A DNA stretch of 64,000 nt from Bradyrhizobium sp. Ash2021 (GCF_031202265.1 NZ_CP100604.1:2710501-2774500); one strand, 5' to 3'. Shown: positions 26,457 through 35,930, counted from the first letter of the stretch. Notes: generated by a model not told the origin, from the sequence alone. Translations and numbers: made by a program.

Positions 26457-27368
26457 ATGAGTGAACAAACACGTGATCGCGGCGTGATGCCGGGCCTCCT
26501 CGAGCGGCTGAAGGAATTCGTTCCGGCGAAATTCCGGCGCGGCGCCGCGGTGGTGCCCGTGGTCCGGCTGTCCGGCGTGATCGGCGCGGTGACGCCGTTG
26601 CGGCCGGGTATGTCGCTGGCGGGCGTTGCCAAGACGCTCGAACGCGCTTTCGGGGTCAGGAATGCCAAGGCGGTGGCGCTGGTGATCAATTCGCCCGGCG
26701 GCTCGCCGGTGCAATCGCGCCAGATATATTTGCGGATCAGACAACTCGCCGCGGAAAAGAATTTGCCGGTGCTGGTGTTCGTCGAGGACGTCGCGGCATC
26801 CGGCGGCTACATGATCGCCTGCGCCGGCGACGAGATATTCTGCGATCCGTCTTCGATCCTGGGTTCGATCGGCGTGGTCGGCGGCAGTTTTGGATTTCAG
26901 GATCTGATCAAGCGGATCGGCGTCGAGCGGCGGCTCTATACGGCCGGCGAACACAAGGCGATGCTCGATCCGTTCCTGCCGGAGAACCCCGATGATGTCT
27001 CGCGCGTAAAAGCGCTTCAGCGCGAGATCCACGCCATCTTCATCGCGCTGGTGAAGCAAAGCCGGGGCAGCCGCCTCAAGGGCGCCGACGATACCCTGTT
27101 CACCGGCGAATATTGGGCCGGTGAGACCTCGGTCTCCATGGGTCTGGCGGATGCCATCGGCGACCTGCGCTCGACCTTGCGCGCCCGCTACGGCGACAAG
27201 GTGCTGACGCCGGTGATCGCGCCCGCCAGCGGGATGCTGGCCGGGCTTCTCGGCCGCAGATCGGCAGGTGCTGGAACGCTGGCGTCGCTGGACGGGCTTT
27301 CGGGCCTCCCGGACGAGCTGATTTCCGCCCTCGAAACCCGGGCGATTTGGGCGAAATTCGGGTTTTAA
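26457..27368 (+). CDS. S49-family peptidase (SppA/SohB-like)
   Basis: A 303-residue serine protease of the signal peptide peptidase A type, using a Ser-Lys dyad. The Ser lies in FVEDVAASGGYMIACAGDEIF (about residue 120) and the Lys in LYTAGEHKAMLDPFLPE (about 172). The N-terminal part has the S49 strands VVPVVRLSGVIGAV and VALVINSPGGSPVQS. No transmembrane anchor is evident in the first 30 residues, so it may be a soluble SohB-like form. The ATG at 26457 (MSEQTRDRG) is favoured. It degrades cleaved signal peptides or other membrane peptides by family inference. Confidence 0.9.
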   Translation: MSEQTRDRGVMPGLLERLKEFVPAKFRRGAAVVPVVRLSGVIGAVTPLRPGMSLAGVAKTLERAFGVRNAKAVALVINSPGGSPVQSRQIYLRIRQLAAEKNLPVLVFVEDVAASGGYMIACAGDEIFCDPSSILGSIGVVGGSFGFQDLIKRIGVERRLYTAGEHKAMLDPFLPENPDDVSRVKALQREIHAIFIALVKQSRGSRLKGADDTLFTGEYWAGETSVSMGLADAIGDLRSTLRARYGDKVLTPVIAPASGMLAGLLGRRSAGAGTLASLDGLSGLPDELISALETRAIWAKFGF

Positions 27369-27458
27369 GGGCAGGCACCCCGCGCCATTTAGCCCCAAAA
27401 GGCCAATTGCGGCGCGGGCCGGCTTGCGCGAGAATACCGTCATGGGGGTCCGACCGAC

Positions 27459-27671
27459 GTGAACGACAAGGATCGACCGATGCCACCGTTGATCGCATTC
27501 GCCGGCGCCCTGGGTGGGCTGGCCGTGGTCCGCTGGGCCTACAAGACCGCCGTCAGGATCAACAGGGAGCTGGAAGAAGCGCGCCTGGCCCGCGTGGCCG
27601 AAGCCGCCCGTTCCGGCGATATCCCGACGCTGCGCCGCGACCCTGTCACCGGCGCCTATCGCCCGGGCTAG
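27459..27671 (+). CDS. Small conserved-looking protein with one membrane segment
   Basis: A 70-residue hypothetical protein. A hydrophobic helix (LIAFAGALGGLAVVRWAYKTAV) is followed by a charged helix (RINRELEEARLARVAEAAR) and a short end IPTLRRDPVTGAYRPG. I start at the GTG at 27459 because a GGGGG lies about 10 bases upstream; the ATG at 27480 (MPPLIAF) is an alternative that would remove only seven residues. It follows the S49 gene by 90 bp in the same direction. Function unknown; one-span membrane protein with a cytoplasmic coiled tail is all the sequence shows. Confidence 0.6.
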   Translation: MNDKDRPMPPLIAFAGALGGLAVVRWAYKTAVRINRELEEARLARVAEAARSGDIPTLRRDPVTGAYRPG

Positions 27672-27681
27672 GAACGGCCGT

Positions 27682-27765
27682 CATTCCGGGGCGTGAAGCG
27701 AAGCGAAACGAACCCGGAATCTCGAGATTCCGGGTCTGGTGCTAGCGCACCATCCCGGAATGACG
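27682..27765. repeat. Palindromic repeat, family D copy 2
   Basis: Ends CATTCCGGGGCG and ATCCCGGAATGACG; internal AACCCGGAATCTCGAG / CTCGAGATTCCGGGT arms. It matches 11055-11150 and 37903-38007. Confidence 0.8.
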
Positions 27766-27859
27766 CCCTAAGTCGAGCCCCGGCATCGCCTTGATTCCCT
27801 GTCCCCCCGCCGATACGGTCCCGCGCGCTTCAAAACCCCTCGCGAGACCGATTCTGACG

Positions 27860-28795
27860 ATGGACGCCATACCCGCTCATATGCGCCCGGAACGCTCGTT
27901 CCAGGGTTTTATTCTTGCTCTGCAGCGGTTCTGGGCCGATCAGGGCTGCGTGATCCTGCAGCCTTACGACATGGAAATGGGCGCCGGCACGTTTCATCCG
28001 GCGACGACGCTGCGCGCGCTGGGGCCGAAGCAATGGAATGCGGCGTATGTGCAGCCGTCGCGCCGGCCGAAGGACGGCCGTTACGGCGAAAACCCCAACC
28101 GCCTGCAGCACTATTACCAGTTTCAGGTCATCATGAAGCCATCGCCGCCGAACCTTCAGGACCTGTACCTGAAGTCGCTGGCCGCGATCGGCATCGACTC
28201 CGCGCTGCACGACATCCGCTTTGTCGAGGACGACTGGGAAAGCCCGACGCTGGGTGCGTGGGGCCTGGGCTGGGAGTGCTGGTGCGACGGCATGGAAGTG
28301 TCGCAGTTCACTTACTTTCAGCAGGTCGCGGGCGTCGAATGCGCGCCGGTCGCCGGCGAACTCACCTACGGGCTCGAGCGGCTTGCGATGTATGTGCAGG
28401 GCGTTGATCGCGTCTACGACCTCAATTTCAACGGCCGCGACGGCGCCGACAAGGTGACCTATGGCGACGTGTTCCTGCAGGCCGAGCAGGAATATTCCCG
28501 GCACAATTTTGAATATGCCGACACGACGATGCTGTTCGAGCAGTTCAAGATGGCGGAAGAGGCCTGCAAGAAATATCTCGCCGCCGGATGGCGCGAGGGA
28601 AGCAACCAGAAAGAACATCTGATGGCGCTGCCGGCCTATGACCAGTGCATCAAGGCAAGCCATGTCTTCAATTTGCTCGATGCTCGCGGCGTAATCTCGG
28701 TAACGGAGCGGGCAAGCTACATCATGCGCGTGCGCGACCTCGCAAGAGCCTGCGGCGAAGCCTGGGTCCACACCGAAGCGGGCAGGGCGGTCTGA
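27860..28795 (+). CDS. glyQ: Glycyl-tRNA synthetase alpha subunit
   Basis: Catalytic subunit of the tetrameric alpha2beta2 glycyl-tRNA synthetase. The 311-residue class II core has motif 1 at about residues 20-60 ([29 protein letters not shown]), motif 2 with [27 protein letters not shown], and motif 3 [24 protein letters not shown]. The start ATG at 27860 gives [14 protein letters not shown]; an internal ATG 21 bp later is also possible. The stop TGA overlaps the ATG of glyS (TGATG), so the two subunits are translationally coupled. Confidence 0.96.
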   Translation: MDAIPAHMRPERSFQGFILALQRFWADQGCVILQPYDMEMGAGTFHPATTLRALGPKQWNAAYVQPSRRPKDGRYGENPNRLQHYYQFQVIMKPSPPNLQDLYLKSLAAIGIDSALHDIRFVEDDWESPTLGAWGLGWECWCDGMEVSQFTYFQQVAGVECAPVAGELTYGLERLAMYVQGVDRVYDLNFNGRDGADKVTYGDVFLQAEQEYSRHNFEYADTTMLFEQFKMAEEACKKYLAAGWREGSNQKEHLMALPAYDQCIKASHVFNLLDARGVISVTERASYIMRVRDLARACGEAWVHTEAGRAV

Positions 28796-31140
28796 TGCCC
28801 GATCTCCTGTTAGAGCTGTTTTCCGAAGAAATCCCCGCGCGCATGCAGGCGAAGGCGGCGGACGATCTGCGCCGCATGGTCACCGACAAGCTGGTGGCCG
28901 AAGGACTGGTCTATGAAGGCGCCAAGGCGTTCGCGACGCCGCGGCGGCTGACGCTGACCGTGCACGGTATTCCCGCGCGGCAATCGGATCTGAAGGAAGA
29001 GCGCCGCGGCCCGCGCGTCGGCGGAGCGGATGCGGCGATCCAGGGCTTTTTGAAAGCCACCGGCCTTGCCTCGCTCAGCGAGGCCAGGATCCAGACCGAT
29101 CCCAAGAAGGGCGACTTTTACATCGCGCTGATCGAAAAGCCCGGCCGTCCCACGCTCGACGTGCTCGCTGAGAATCTGCCGGTGATCGTGCGCACCTTCC
29201 CGTGGCCGAAATCGATGCGCTGGGGCGAGCGCTCGGCGAAATCGGGTTCGCTCACCTGGGTGCGGCCGCTGCACGCCATCATCGCGACCTTCGGCCTCGA
29301 GACCGAAGAGCCCGACGTGGTGAAGTTCGACGTTGCCGGGATCGAAGCGGGCCAAACTACTTTTGGCCATCGCTTTATGGCGCCGGCCGCGATCTCCGTG
29401 CGCCGTTTTGAGGATTACGAGGCGAAGCTGCTGGATGCCAAGGTTGTGCTCGATCCGGAGCGCCGCAAGGATACCATCGTTACCGACGCCAAGCAGTTGG
29501 CCTTCGCGCAGGGGTTCGAACTGGTCGAGGACCAGGTGCTGCTGGATGAGGTCTCAGGCCTCGTCGAATGGCCCGTCGTGTTGATGGGCTCGTTCGACCC
29601 GGAATTCCTGTCGATCCCGGGCGAGGTGATCCGCGCCACCATCCGCAACAACCAGAAGTGCTTCGTGGTCAAAGACCCCAAGACGGGAAAACTGACCAAC
29701 AAATTCATCCTCACCGCCAACATCGAGGCGAGCGACGGCGGCAAGGCCATCGTCGCCGGCAACGAGCGCGTGATCCGTGCGCGGTTGAGCGATGCGAAGT
29801 TTTTCTATGAAAGCGATCTGAAGACCAGGCTGGAAGCCCGGCTGCCGAAATTCGACGGAATCGTGTTTCACGAGAAGCTGGGCACGCAGGGCGAGCGCAT
29901 CAAGCGCATCGAACGGCTGGCGGCCGAGATCGCGCCGCTGGTCGGCGCCGATTTCGAAAAGACAAAGCGCGCGGCGCATCTGGCGAAGGCGGATTTGCTG
30001 ACCGAAGTGGTCGGCGAATTCCCGGAGCTGCAGGGCTTGATGGGCAAATACTACGCGCTGGCGCAGGGCGAGGATGCTTCCGTCGCCGCCGCGAGCGAAG
30101 AGCATTACAAGCCGCAGGGGCCGACCGATCGCGTGCCGACCGACCCGGTGAGCGTGGCTGTGGCGCTGGCCGACAAGATCGACACGCTGGTTGGGTTCTG
30201 GGTGATCGACGAGAAACCGACAGGATCGAAGGATCCTTACGCGCTACGTCGCGCGGCGCTCGGGGTAATTAGGCTGCTTCTTGAGAGTCTAATTCGCTGC
30301 TCGCTCACTGAACTATTCAGGAGTTCATATTTGCTTCACTTACTTCGAAATCAGCGTGGAAACACTTTTGTATTTCTTCCAACTGAAGATGGCAGAAACC
30401 ATGCATCAATAACTGCCGCATTTGCGGACGAACGAACACGGTCGGAGCCGTTCAAGTCGAAGGCTGTGCTTGACCTGACAAAGCCAGCCATTGTTTGCAC
30501 CTCTAAGGTCGAGCAACGGAGCGATGCGAGGGGCACAATAACTCTCCTGCTGGCTGATGCCATCGATCAGGGGCATGACATTGTCGGAACGTTGCCTTCC
30601 TGCGAACAGGTTCGGGCCGATCTGCTCTCCTTTTTCGCCGACCGCTTAAAAGTTCAGCTCCGCGATCAAGGTGCACGTCACGATCTCGTCGATGCCGTAT
30701 TCTCGCTTGGCGGTCAGGATGACCTCCTGCTCGTCGTCCGCCGCGTCGAGGCGCTCGGCAAATTCCTCGACAGCGACGACGGCAAGAACCTGCTCGCCGG
30801 CACAAAACGCGCGAACAATATCCTCGGGATCGAGGAGAAAAGGGACAAGCGCAGCTTTGATGGTGCGCCGGATGCCGCGCTCTACGCCCTCGACGAAGAG
30901 AAGGCGCTGGCGAAGGCGATCGATCAGGTGAAGAACGAAGCCGGCACCGCCGTGGCCAAGGAAGATTTTGCCGCCGCGATGAGCGCGATGGCCAAGTTGC
31001 GGCCGGCGGTCGACGCCTTCTTTGACAAGGTCAAGGTCAATGATGACGATCCAAAGGTGCGCGAGAATCGGCTAAGATTGCTCAATGAGATCCGCGCGGC
31101 GACGCGCGCGGTGGCGGATTTTTCGAAGATCGAAGGTTAA
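28795..31140 (+). CDS. glyS: Glycyl-tRNA synthetase beta subunit with low-GC internal insertion
   Basis: tRNA-binding beta subunit of glycyl-tRNA synthetase. The 781-residue protein starts [25 protein letters not shown], with a B3/B4-like N-terminal part, an HD-like region ([39 protein letters not shown]) and a C-terminal anticodon-binding-like domain ([26 protein letters not shown]). The usual length in related rhizobia is about 700 residues. Residues about 496-602 (30281-30600) form an unusual low-GC insert with rare codons. The frame stays open through it, so the protein may be functional. It overlaps glyQ by one base. Confidence 0.92.
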   Translation: MPDLLLELFSEEIPARMQAKAADDLRRMVTDKLVAEGLVYEGAKAFATPRRLTLTVHGIPARQSDLKEERRGPRVGGADAAIQGFLKATGLASLSEARIQTDPKKGDFYIALIEKPGRPTLDVLAENLPVIVRTFPWPKSMRWGERSAKSGSLTWVRPLHAIIATFGLETEEPDVVKFDVAGIEAGQTTFGHRFMAPAAISVRRFEDYEAKLLDAKVVLDPERRKDTIVTDAKQLAFAQGFELVEDQVLLDEVSGLVEWPVVLMGSFDPEFLSIPGEVIRATIRNNQKCFVVKDPKTGKLTNKFILTANIEASDGGKAIVAGNERVIRARLSDAKFFYESDLKTRLEARLPKFDGIVFHEKLGTQGERIKRIERLAAEIAPLVGADFEKTKRAAHLAKADLLTEVVGEFPELQGLMGKYYALAQGEDASVAAASEEHYKPQGPTDRVPTDPVSVAVALADKIDTLVGFWVIDEKPTGSKDPYALRRAALGVIRLLLESLIRCSLTELFRSSYLLHLLRNQRGNTFVFLPTEDGRNHASITAAFADERTRSEPFKSKAVLDLTKPAIVCTSKVEQRSDARGTITLLLADAIDQGHDIVGTLPSCEQVRADLLSFFADRLKVQLRDQGARHDLVDAVFSLGGQDDLLLVVRRVEALGKFLDSDDGKNLLAGTKRANNILGIEEKRDKRSFDGAPDAALYALDEEKALAKAIDQVKNEAGTAVAKEDFAAAMSAMAKLRPAVDAFFDKVKVNDDDPKVRENRLRLLNEIRAATRAVADFSKIEG
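30281..30600 (+). other. Low-GC in-frame insert within glyS
   Basis: GC falls to about 41% at 30301-30420 and 48% over 30301-30540 by hand count, against about 64% on both sides. The codons CTA, TTA, ATA, AGA, AGG and CGA are concentrated here, whereas neighbouring glyS codons avoid them. The segment carries no stop in the glyS frame and no obvious repeat or transposase signature. It lies where the HD-like region would join the anticodon-binding-like domain. Confidence 0.7.
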
Positions 31141-31143
31141 GCC

Positions 31144-31752
31144 ATGGATCGCCAGACGCTTGCCGCCTACGATCATGATGCGGCAACGTTCGCGAAGGAT
31201 TGGCATGCGCAGCCGGCCCCCGTCGATCTGCAGGAAACCGTCGCGCGTTTCTTCATCCGGGGCGGGACCACCGCCGATATCGGCTGCGGCTGTGGCCGCG
31301 AGGTGGCCTGGCTCAATGCGAACGGTTTTCCGGCCGTCGGCTTCGACGCTTCGGATGGACTGCTGGCCGAGGCGCGCGCGCGATATCCAAATCTGAACTT
31401 TGCGCACGCGGAATTGCCGAAACTTCAGGGCATCGCCGCCGATGCCTATGACAACGTGCTCTGCGAAACCGTGATCATGCATCTCGGCTGTGCGCAGATC
31501 GGCCCTGCCGTCCGCCGGCTGCTCGACATCGTCAAGCCGAGCGGCGTGCTCTATCTGAGCTGGCGTGTCACCGATAAGTGCGACATTCGCGACGGCGATG
31601 GCCGGTTCTATGCCGCGTTTGACGCGGCGCTGGTGCGCACCGAATTGCCTGATGGCACGCCATTCCTCGACGAAGAGGTGGTCAGCGCCTCATCCGGCAA
31701 AAAGATTCACCGCCTGGTGGTGAAGAAGCCGGGTTTGCAGAACCGCGATTGA
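31144..31752 (+). CDS. Class I SAM-dependent methyltransferase
   Basis: A 202-residue small-molecule-type methyltransferase. Motif I is DIGCGCGREVAWLNANGF (about residues 46-63) with the acidic FDASDGLL motif, and a C-terminal strand YLSWRVTDKCDIRDGDGRFYAAF. It starts 3 bp after the glyS stop (ATG at 31144), so it likely shares that operon. The family is not identified beyond methyltransferase type 11/12-like, and the substrate is unknown. Confidence 0.83.
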   Translation: MDRQTLAAYDHDAATFAKDWHAQPAPVDLQETVARFFIRGGTTADIGCGCGREVAWLNANGFPAVGFDASDGLLAEARARYPNLNFAHAELPKLQGIAADAYDNVLCETVIMHLGCAQIGPAVRRLLDIVKPSGVLYLSWRVTDKCDIRDGDGRFYAAFDAALVRTELPDGTPFLDEEVVSASSGKKIHRLVVKKPGLQNRD

Positions 31753-31935
31753 TGGGTTCTGCTTCGCTCCGGATTTTCGTTCCCCGGATGCTGCGCAGTG
31801 CCATCAGCGCGTTTACGCGCGTCTTCGACGCGCTATGGCTTGTGACGTGATGCGCTGCTGATCCGGGGTCCATCAGCGTGGGTCCCGGCGCAGCGAAGCA
31901 GCGTTTCACGCTGCATCGCGTCCGGAACACGATAC
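31753..31935. repeat. Gene-free stretch with partly palindromic sequence
   Basis: Contains GCGCAGTGCCATCAGCGCGTTTACGCGCGTC and other short inverted arms (TTCGTTCC / GGAACACG, CTGCTTCGCTCCGG / GCGAAGCAGC). It looks like another Bradyrhizobium intergenic repeat type, but only this one copy is in the window. No reading frame is convincing. Confidence 0.4.
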
Positions 31936-31942
31936 GTAATGA

Positions 31943-31978
31943 AAAGCCCCGCCCGGAGGGGGAGCCGGACGGGGCTTT
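31943..31978. terminator. GC-rich hairpin with T-run, likely terminator of the DUF1236 gene
   Basis: Arms AAAGCCCCG and CGGGGCTTT with CCGG pairing inside one mismatch. On the reverse strand the hairpin is followed by TTTTCATTAC, fitting transcription end for the gene at 32047-32403 (minus). The opposite direction could serve the methyltransferase as well. Confidence 0.7.
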
Positions 31979-32046
31979 CATGTCCGGTCGGAACTCGCGC
32001 ATATCCGCTTGCGCGGCGCCCGGACCAATCATTCAGATTATCGAGA

Positions 32047-32403
32047 CTACTCGACCACCTGAACGATGCGACGCGAACGCGGTTCGACCAGCACGGTCTG
32101 GCCATTCACCACGGTGTAGCGATAGGGCGTGACGCCGAAGGTCTGCGGCACATCGTAATAGGTGACGCCGGTTTCCGGCAGCACGCCGCCGACGATCACG
32201 CGATCCGGAATGGTGTAGTTCGGAACCCGTTCGCGCACGATGTATTCACGGAAGGCCGGGCGCTGATCGACCGCGATGCCCTCGTTGTCGTCGACGATAA
32301 CCGTGCCGCCGCGAACGGCGCCCACGGTGCTCTGGGCCTGCGCGGCGATCGGTGTACTGATCGCGGTTGCGATCGCTGCAATGGCAAGTATCCTGTTCCG
32401 CAT
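32047..32403 (-). CDS. DUF1236 exported protein
   Basis: A 118-residue secreted protein with a signal peptide ending AQAQ and a DUF1236-like beta-rich body: EYIVRERVPNYTIPDRVIVGGVLPETGVTYYDVPQTFGVTPYRYTVVNGQTVLVEPRSRRIVQVVE. The VxPRTRRIVxVI-type end is the family hallmark. The ATG at 32403 is preceded by GGAG. A frame continues upstream, and the E-family repeat at 32431-32482 would add residues ERFRAKWVPVRVKKTR if translated, but the Shine-Dalgarno and signal peptide favour the inner start. Function unknown; often stress-linked in Rhizobiales by reputation of the family. Confidence 0.82.
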   Translation of the reverse strand: MRNRILAIAAIATAISTPIAAQAQSTVGAVRGGTVIVDDNEGIAVDQRPAFREYIVRERVPNYTIPDRVIVGGVLPETGVTYYDVPQTFGVTPYRYTVVNGQTVLVEPRSRRIVQVVE

Positions 32404-32430
32404 GCTCAACTCCTTCGCGGGGCTTTTTCT

Positions 32431-32482
32431 TTGACGCGTTTTCTTCACGCGAACCGGTACCCACTTCGCTCGAAAACGCTCC
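32431..32482 (-). repeat. Repeat family E copy 5, in the 5' leader of the DUF1236 gene
   Basis: Reverse copy of the E element: on that strand AGCGTTTTCGAGCGAAGTGG, then ACCGGTTCGCG and GAAAACGCGTCAAAG. It lies 28 bp upstream of the DUF1236 ATG and would sit in its mRNA leader. Confidence 0.8.
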
Positions 32483-32651
32483 AGGCGAGCCAATTCGTCG
32501 CGCGCGGCATTGTTCCGAAAAAGGGCGGCCGCATACGCGGCAATTTCGGGCATTTTTCTGGGCAGGTTTCTTGCTGTTTTTGTTTGCAGTTTGCCGGCGG
32601 CTTTTCCCGGCAGTTTTCTCGATCAATCTTCCTGACAATTTTTCCGGAACC

Positions 32652-32676
32652 GGAACCCATGGACGCCACAAGCGTC
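32652..32676 (+). promoter_or_regulatory. Possible EcfG-type general stress promoter of the DUF3096 gene
   Basis: GGAAC followed after 16 bases by CGTC (consensus GGAAC-N16/17-CGTT in rhizobial EcfG/PhyR regulons; one mismatch). It lies 78 bp before the DUF3096 start codon. A second GGAAC at 32684 lacks a good partner. Confidence 0.35.
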
Positions 32677-32754
32677 TCCTATTCCGGAACCGCGCCAGCG
32701 GGTAAGTTGCCGCCCTCGATTCGATTTTCCACCAGATCTGCCGGAGGCATTTGA

Positions 32755-32910
32755 ATGACCATCACCGCTGCGCATGTTCCCGCCATCGTCGCCCTGATCG
32801 CGGGTATTTTGATCTTGCTCATGCCGCGGCTGCTCAATTTCATCGTAGCAATCTATCTGATCTTCGTCGGTCTGGTCGGTCTCGGCGTGCTCAAGATGTT
32901 TCACCTGTAG
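32755..32910 (+). CDS. DUF3096 small membrane protein
   Basis: A 51-residue protein MTITAAHVPAIVALIAGILI and a second hydrophobic stretch LLNFIVAIYLIFVGLVGLGVL, giving two short membrane helices joined by a Pro-Arg turn (LLMPRLLN). This matches DUF3096 proteins, known as tiny inner-membrane proteins. The ATG is preceded by CCGGAGG. It is too short for most gene finders. The neighbour on one side is ppdK, 93 bp downstream. Function unknown. Confidence 0.75.
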   Translation: MTITAAHVPAIVALIAGILILLMPRLLNFIVAIYLIFVGLVGLGVLKMFHL

Positions 32911-33003
32911 CGCAGGAAAGGCGGGTTTCGCGGCTTGCGCGGACCCCCTCAAAGTGGTGTAAGGCGCGCATCTTCTCCCCCTCTTTTCGGATTGTTGTCT
33001 GCC

Positions 33004-35901
33004 ATGGCCAAAGCCGTCGCGAAGTCCAAGAAAACCGTCGAGAAAACCGTCGAGAAAATCGCAGCGAAATCAAAGCCATCCGCGCGAGCCAAGGCCGCGT
33101 CGCCGGCCCGCAAGGCGCTGAAAAAGGGCCCGGCCAAGCCGGCGCCCAAAGCGGCCCCCAAGGCGCCTGGAAAGGCCCCTGCGAAGGCCTCTGCCAGCAA
33201 GCCCGCGATATCGGCGGTAAAGGCCGGAAAATGGGTCTACACCTTCGGCGACGGCAAGGCCGAAGGGCAGGCGGGCCTGCGCGATCTGCTCGGCGGCAAG
33301 GGCGCCAATCTCGCCGAAATGGCCAATCTCGGTCTGCCGGTGCCTCCCGGCTTCACCATTCCGACCTCGGTCTGCACCTATTTTTATGCGCACGACAAAT
33401 CCTATCCGAAGGAATTGAAGGCGCAGGTCGAGAAGGCGCTGGATCATGTCGGCAAGCTGACCGGCAAAGCGTTCGGCGATTCCAGCAATCCGCTTTTGGT
33501 GTCGGTCCGCTCCGGCGGCCGCGCCTCCATGCCGGGCATGATGGACACCGTGCTCAATCTCGGCCTCAACGATCAGACCGTCGAAGCGCTCGCCGAATTG
33601 TCCGGCGACCGCCGCTTTGCCTATGACAGCTATCGCCGCTTCATCACGATGTATTCGGACGTCGTGCTCGGCTTCGAGCACCATCATTTCGAAGACATCC
33701 TCGATACCTTCAAGGACAGCCAGGGCTACGCGCTCGACACCGACCTCACCGGCGACGACTGGGTCCAACTGGTCGGCCAGTACAAGGATGCGGTGGCGCG
33801 CGAGACCGGCCAGGATTTCCCGCAGGATCCGCACGCGCAATTGTGGGGCGCGATCGGCGCGGTATTTTCGTCCTGGATGAACGCACGCGCGGTGACCTAC
33901 CGCCGGCTGCACGACATTCCGGAATCCTGGGGAACCGCGGTCAACGTGCAGGCCATGGTGTTCGGCAATATGGGCGAGACCTCGGCGACCGGCGTTGCGT
34001 TCACGCGCAATCCCTCGACCGGCGAGAGCAAGCTGTACGGCGAATTCCTGATCAACGCGCAGGGCGAGGACGTGGTGGCGGGCATCCGCACGCCGCAGGA
34101 CATCACCGAAGACGCGCGCAAGGAATCCGGTTCCGACAAGGCATCGATGGAAAGCGCGATGCCCGAGGCGTTCAAGGAGCTGACGCGGATCTACACGCTG
34201 CTCGAAAAGCACTACCGCGACATGCAGGACATGGAATTCACGGTCGAGCAGGGCAAATTGTGGATGCTGCAGACCCGCGGCGGCAAGCGCACCGCGAAAG
34301 CCGCCCTGCGCATCGCCGTCGAACTCGCCAATGAAGGCCTGATCTCCAAGAAGGATGCGGTGATGCGGATCGATCCGGCTTCGCTGGATCAATTGCTGCA
34401 CCCGACCATCGATCCCGCGGCGAAGCGCGACGTCATCGCCACCGGCCTGCCGGCCTCGCCGGGCGCCGCCTCCGGCGAGATCGTGTTCTCCTCCGATGAA
34501 GCCGCCAAGCTGCAGGCCGACGGCCGCAAAGTGGTCCTGGTGCGCATCGAGACCAGCCCGGAAGACATTCACGGCATGCACGCCGCCGAAGGCATCCTGA
34601 CCACGCGCGGCGGCATGACCTCGCATGCCGCGGTGGTCGCGCGCGGCATGGGCAAGCCCTGCGTCTCCGGCTGCGGCACCATCCGCGTCGATTACGGCCG
34701 CGGCACCATGAGCATCGGTTCGCGCACCTTCAAGACCGGCGACGTCATCACCATCGACGGCTCGGTCGGCCAGGTGCTGTCCGGGCGGATGCCGATGATC
34801 GAGCCGGAACTGTCGGGCGAGTTCGGCACGCTGATGGGCTGGGCCGATGCCGTCCGCAAGCTCGGCGTCCGCGTCAACGGCGACACGCCCGATGACGCGC
34901 GCACCGCGGTCAAGTTCGGCGCCGAGGGCATCGGGCTGTGCCGCACCGAGCACATGTTCTTCGAGGAAACCCGCATCCGCACCGTGCGCGAGATGATCCT
35001 TTCCGAGGACGAACAGTCGCGCCGCGCGGCGCTGTCAAAGCTGCTGCCGATGCAGCGCGCGGATTTCGTCGAGCTGTTCGAGATCATGAAGGGCCTGCCG
35101 GTCACCATCCGCCTGCTCGATCCGCCCTTGCATGAGTTCCTGCCGCATACCCAGGCCGAGATCGAGGAAGTCGCGCGCGCGATGAACACCGATCCGCGCA
35201 AGCTCGCCGATCGCGCCCGCGATCTCGCCGAGTTCAACCCGATGCTCGGCTTCCGCGGCTGCCGTCTTGCGATCGCCTACCCGGAGATCGCCGAGATGCA
35301 GGCCCGCGCGATCTTCGAGGCCGCGATCGAAGCGGAAAAACGCACCAACAAGGCCGTCGGCCTCGAGGTGATGGTGCCGCTGATCGCGACCAAGGCGGAA
35401 TTCGATCTGGTCAAGGCGCGGATCGACGCCACCGCGCAGGCGGTGATGAAGGAAACCGGCAAGAAGCTCAGCTATCAGGTCGGCACCATGATCGAGCTGC
35501 CGCGCGCCTGCCTGATGGCCGGCGACGTCGCCCAGACCGCCGAGTTCTTCTCCTTCGGCACCAACGACCTGACGCAGACCACCTACGGCATAAGCCGCGA
35601 CGACGCCGCGAGCTTCCTTGGCACCTATGTCGCCAAGGGAATTCTGGAGATCGATCCCTTCATCTCGGTCGATCGCGATGGCGTCGGTGAACTCGTCAGG
35701 ATCGGTGTCACGCGCGGCCGCAAGACGCGGCCCAACCTCAAGGTCGGCATTTGTGGCGAGCATGGCGGCGATCCCGCCTCCGTCGCGTTCTGCCACGAGA
35801 TCGGGCTCGACTACGTCTCGTGCTCGCCCTACCGCGTGCCGATCGCCCGCCTCGCCGCGGCGCAAGCCGCTCTCGGCAAGACGGTCGCCAGCCAGGCGTA
35901 G
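33004..35901 (+). CDS. ppdK: Pyruvate, phosphate dikinase with histone H1-like N-terminal tail
   Basis: Interconverts pyruvate, ATP and phosphate with phosphoenolpyruvate, AMP and diphosphate, feeding gluconeogenesis or PEP pools. The 965-residue enzyme has the ATP-grasp start GKWVYTFGDGKAEGQAGLRDLLGGKGANLAEM, the swivelling His domain with TRGGMTSHAAVVARGMGKPCVSG (His541) and the C-terminal TIM barrel with Cys917 in GICGEHGGDPASVAFC. Residues 1-74 form an unusual Lys/Ala/Pro-rich basic tail (KSKKTVEKTVEKIAAKSKPS and on), absent from the standard enzyme. The ATG at 33004 is the obvious start of that tail. Confidence 0.95.
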   Translation: MAKAVAKSKKTVEKTVEKIAAKSKPSARAKAASPARKALKKGPAKPAPKAAPKAPGKAPAKASASKPAISAVKAGKWVYTFGDGKAEGQAGLRDLLGGKGANLAEMANLGLPVPPGFTIPTSVCTYFYAHDKSYPKELKAQVEKALDHVGKLTGKAFGDSSNPLLVSVRSGGRASMPGMMDTVLNLGLNDQTVEALAELSGDRRFAYDSYRRFITMYSDVVLGFEHHHFEDILDTFKDSQGYALDTDLTGDDWVQLVGQYKDAVARETGQDFPQDPHAQLWGAIGAVFSSWMNARAVTYRRLHDIPESWGTAVNVQAMVFGNMGETSATGVAFTRNPSTGESKLYGEFLINAQGEDVVAGIRTPQDITEDARKESGSDKASMESAMPEAFKELTRIYTLLEKHYRDMQDMEFTVEQGKLWMLQTRGGKRTAKAALRIAVELANEGLISKKDAVMRIDPASLDQLLHPTIDPAAKRDVIATGLPASPGAASGEIVFSSDEAAKLQADGRKVVLVRIETSPEDIHGMHAAEGILTTRGGMTSHAAVVARGMGKPCVSGCGTIRVDYGRGTMSIGSRTFKTGDVITIDGSVGQVLSGRMPMIEPELSGEFGTLMGWADAVRKLGVRVNGDTPDDARTAVKFGAEGIGLCRTEHMFFEETRIRTVREMILSEDEQSRRAALSKLLPMQRADFVELFEIMKGLPVTIRLLDPPLHEFLPHTQAEIEEVARAMNTDPRKLADRARDLAEFNPMLGFRGCRLAIAYPEIAEMQARAIFEAAIEAEKRTNKAVGLEVMVPLIATKAEFDLVKARIDATAQAVMKETGKKLSYQVGTMIELPRACLMAGDVAQTAEFFSFGTNDLTQTTYGISRDDAASFLGTYVAKGILEIDPFISVDRDGVGELVRIGVTRGRKTRPNLKVGICGEHGGDPASVAFCHEIGLDYVSCSPYRVPIARLAAAQAALGKTVASQA

Positions 35902-35930
35902 TTCTCTGCACGGCTAACGAACGAAGACGG

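Noticed and set aside
33070..34953. A 627-codon open frame antisense to ppdK
   Set aside because: A shadow of a strongly biased GC-rich codon pattern. It lacks any recognisable domain and lies wholly inside the ppdK coding sequence.
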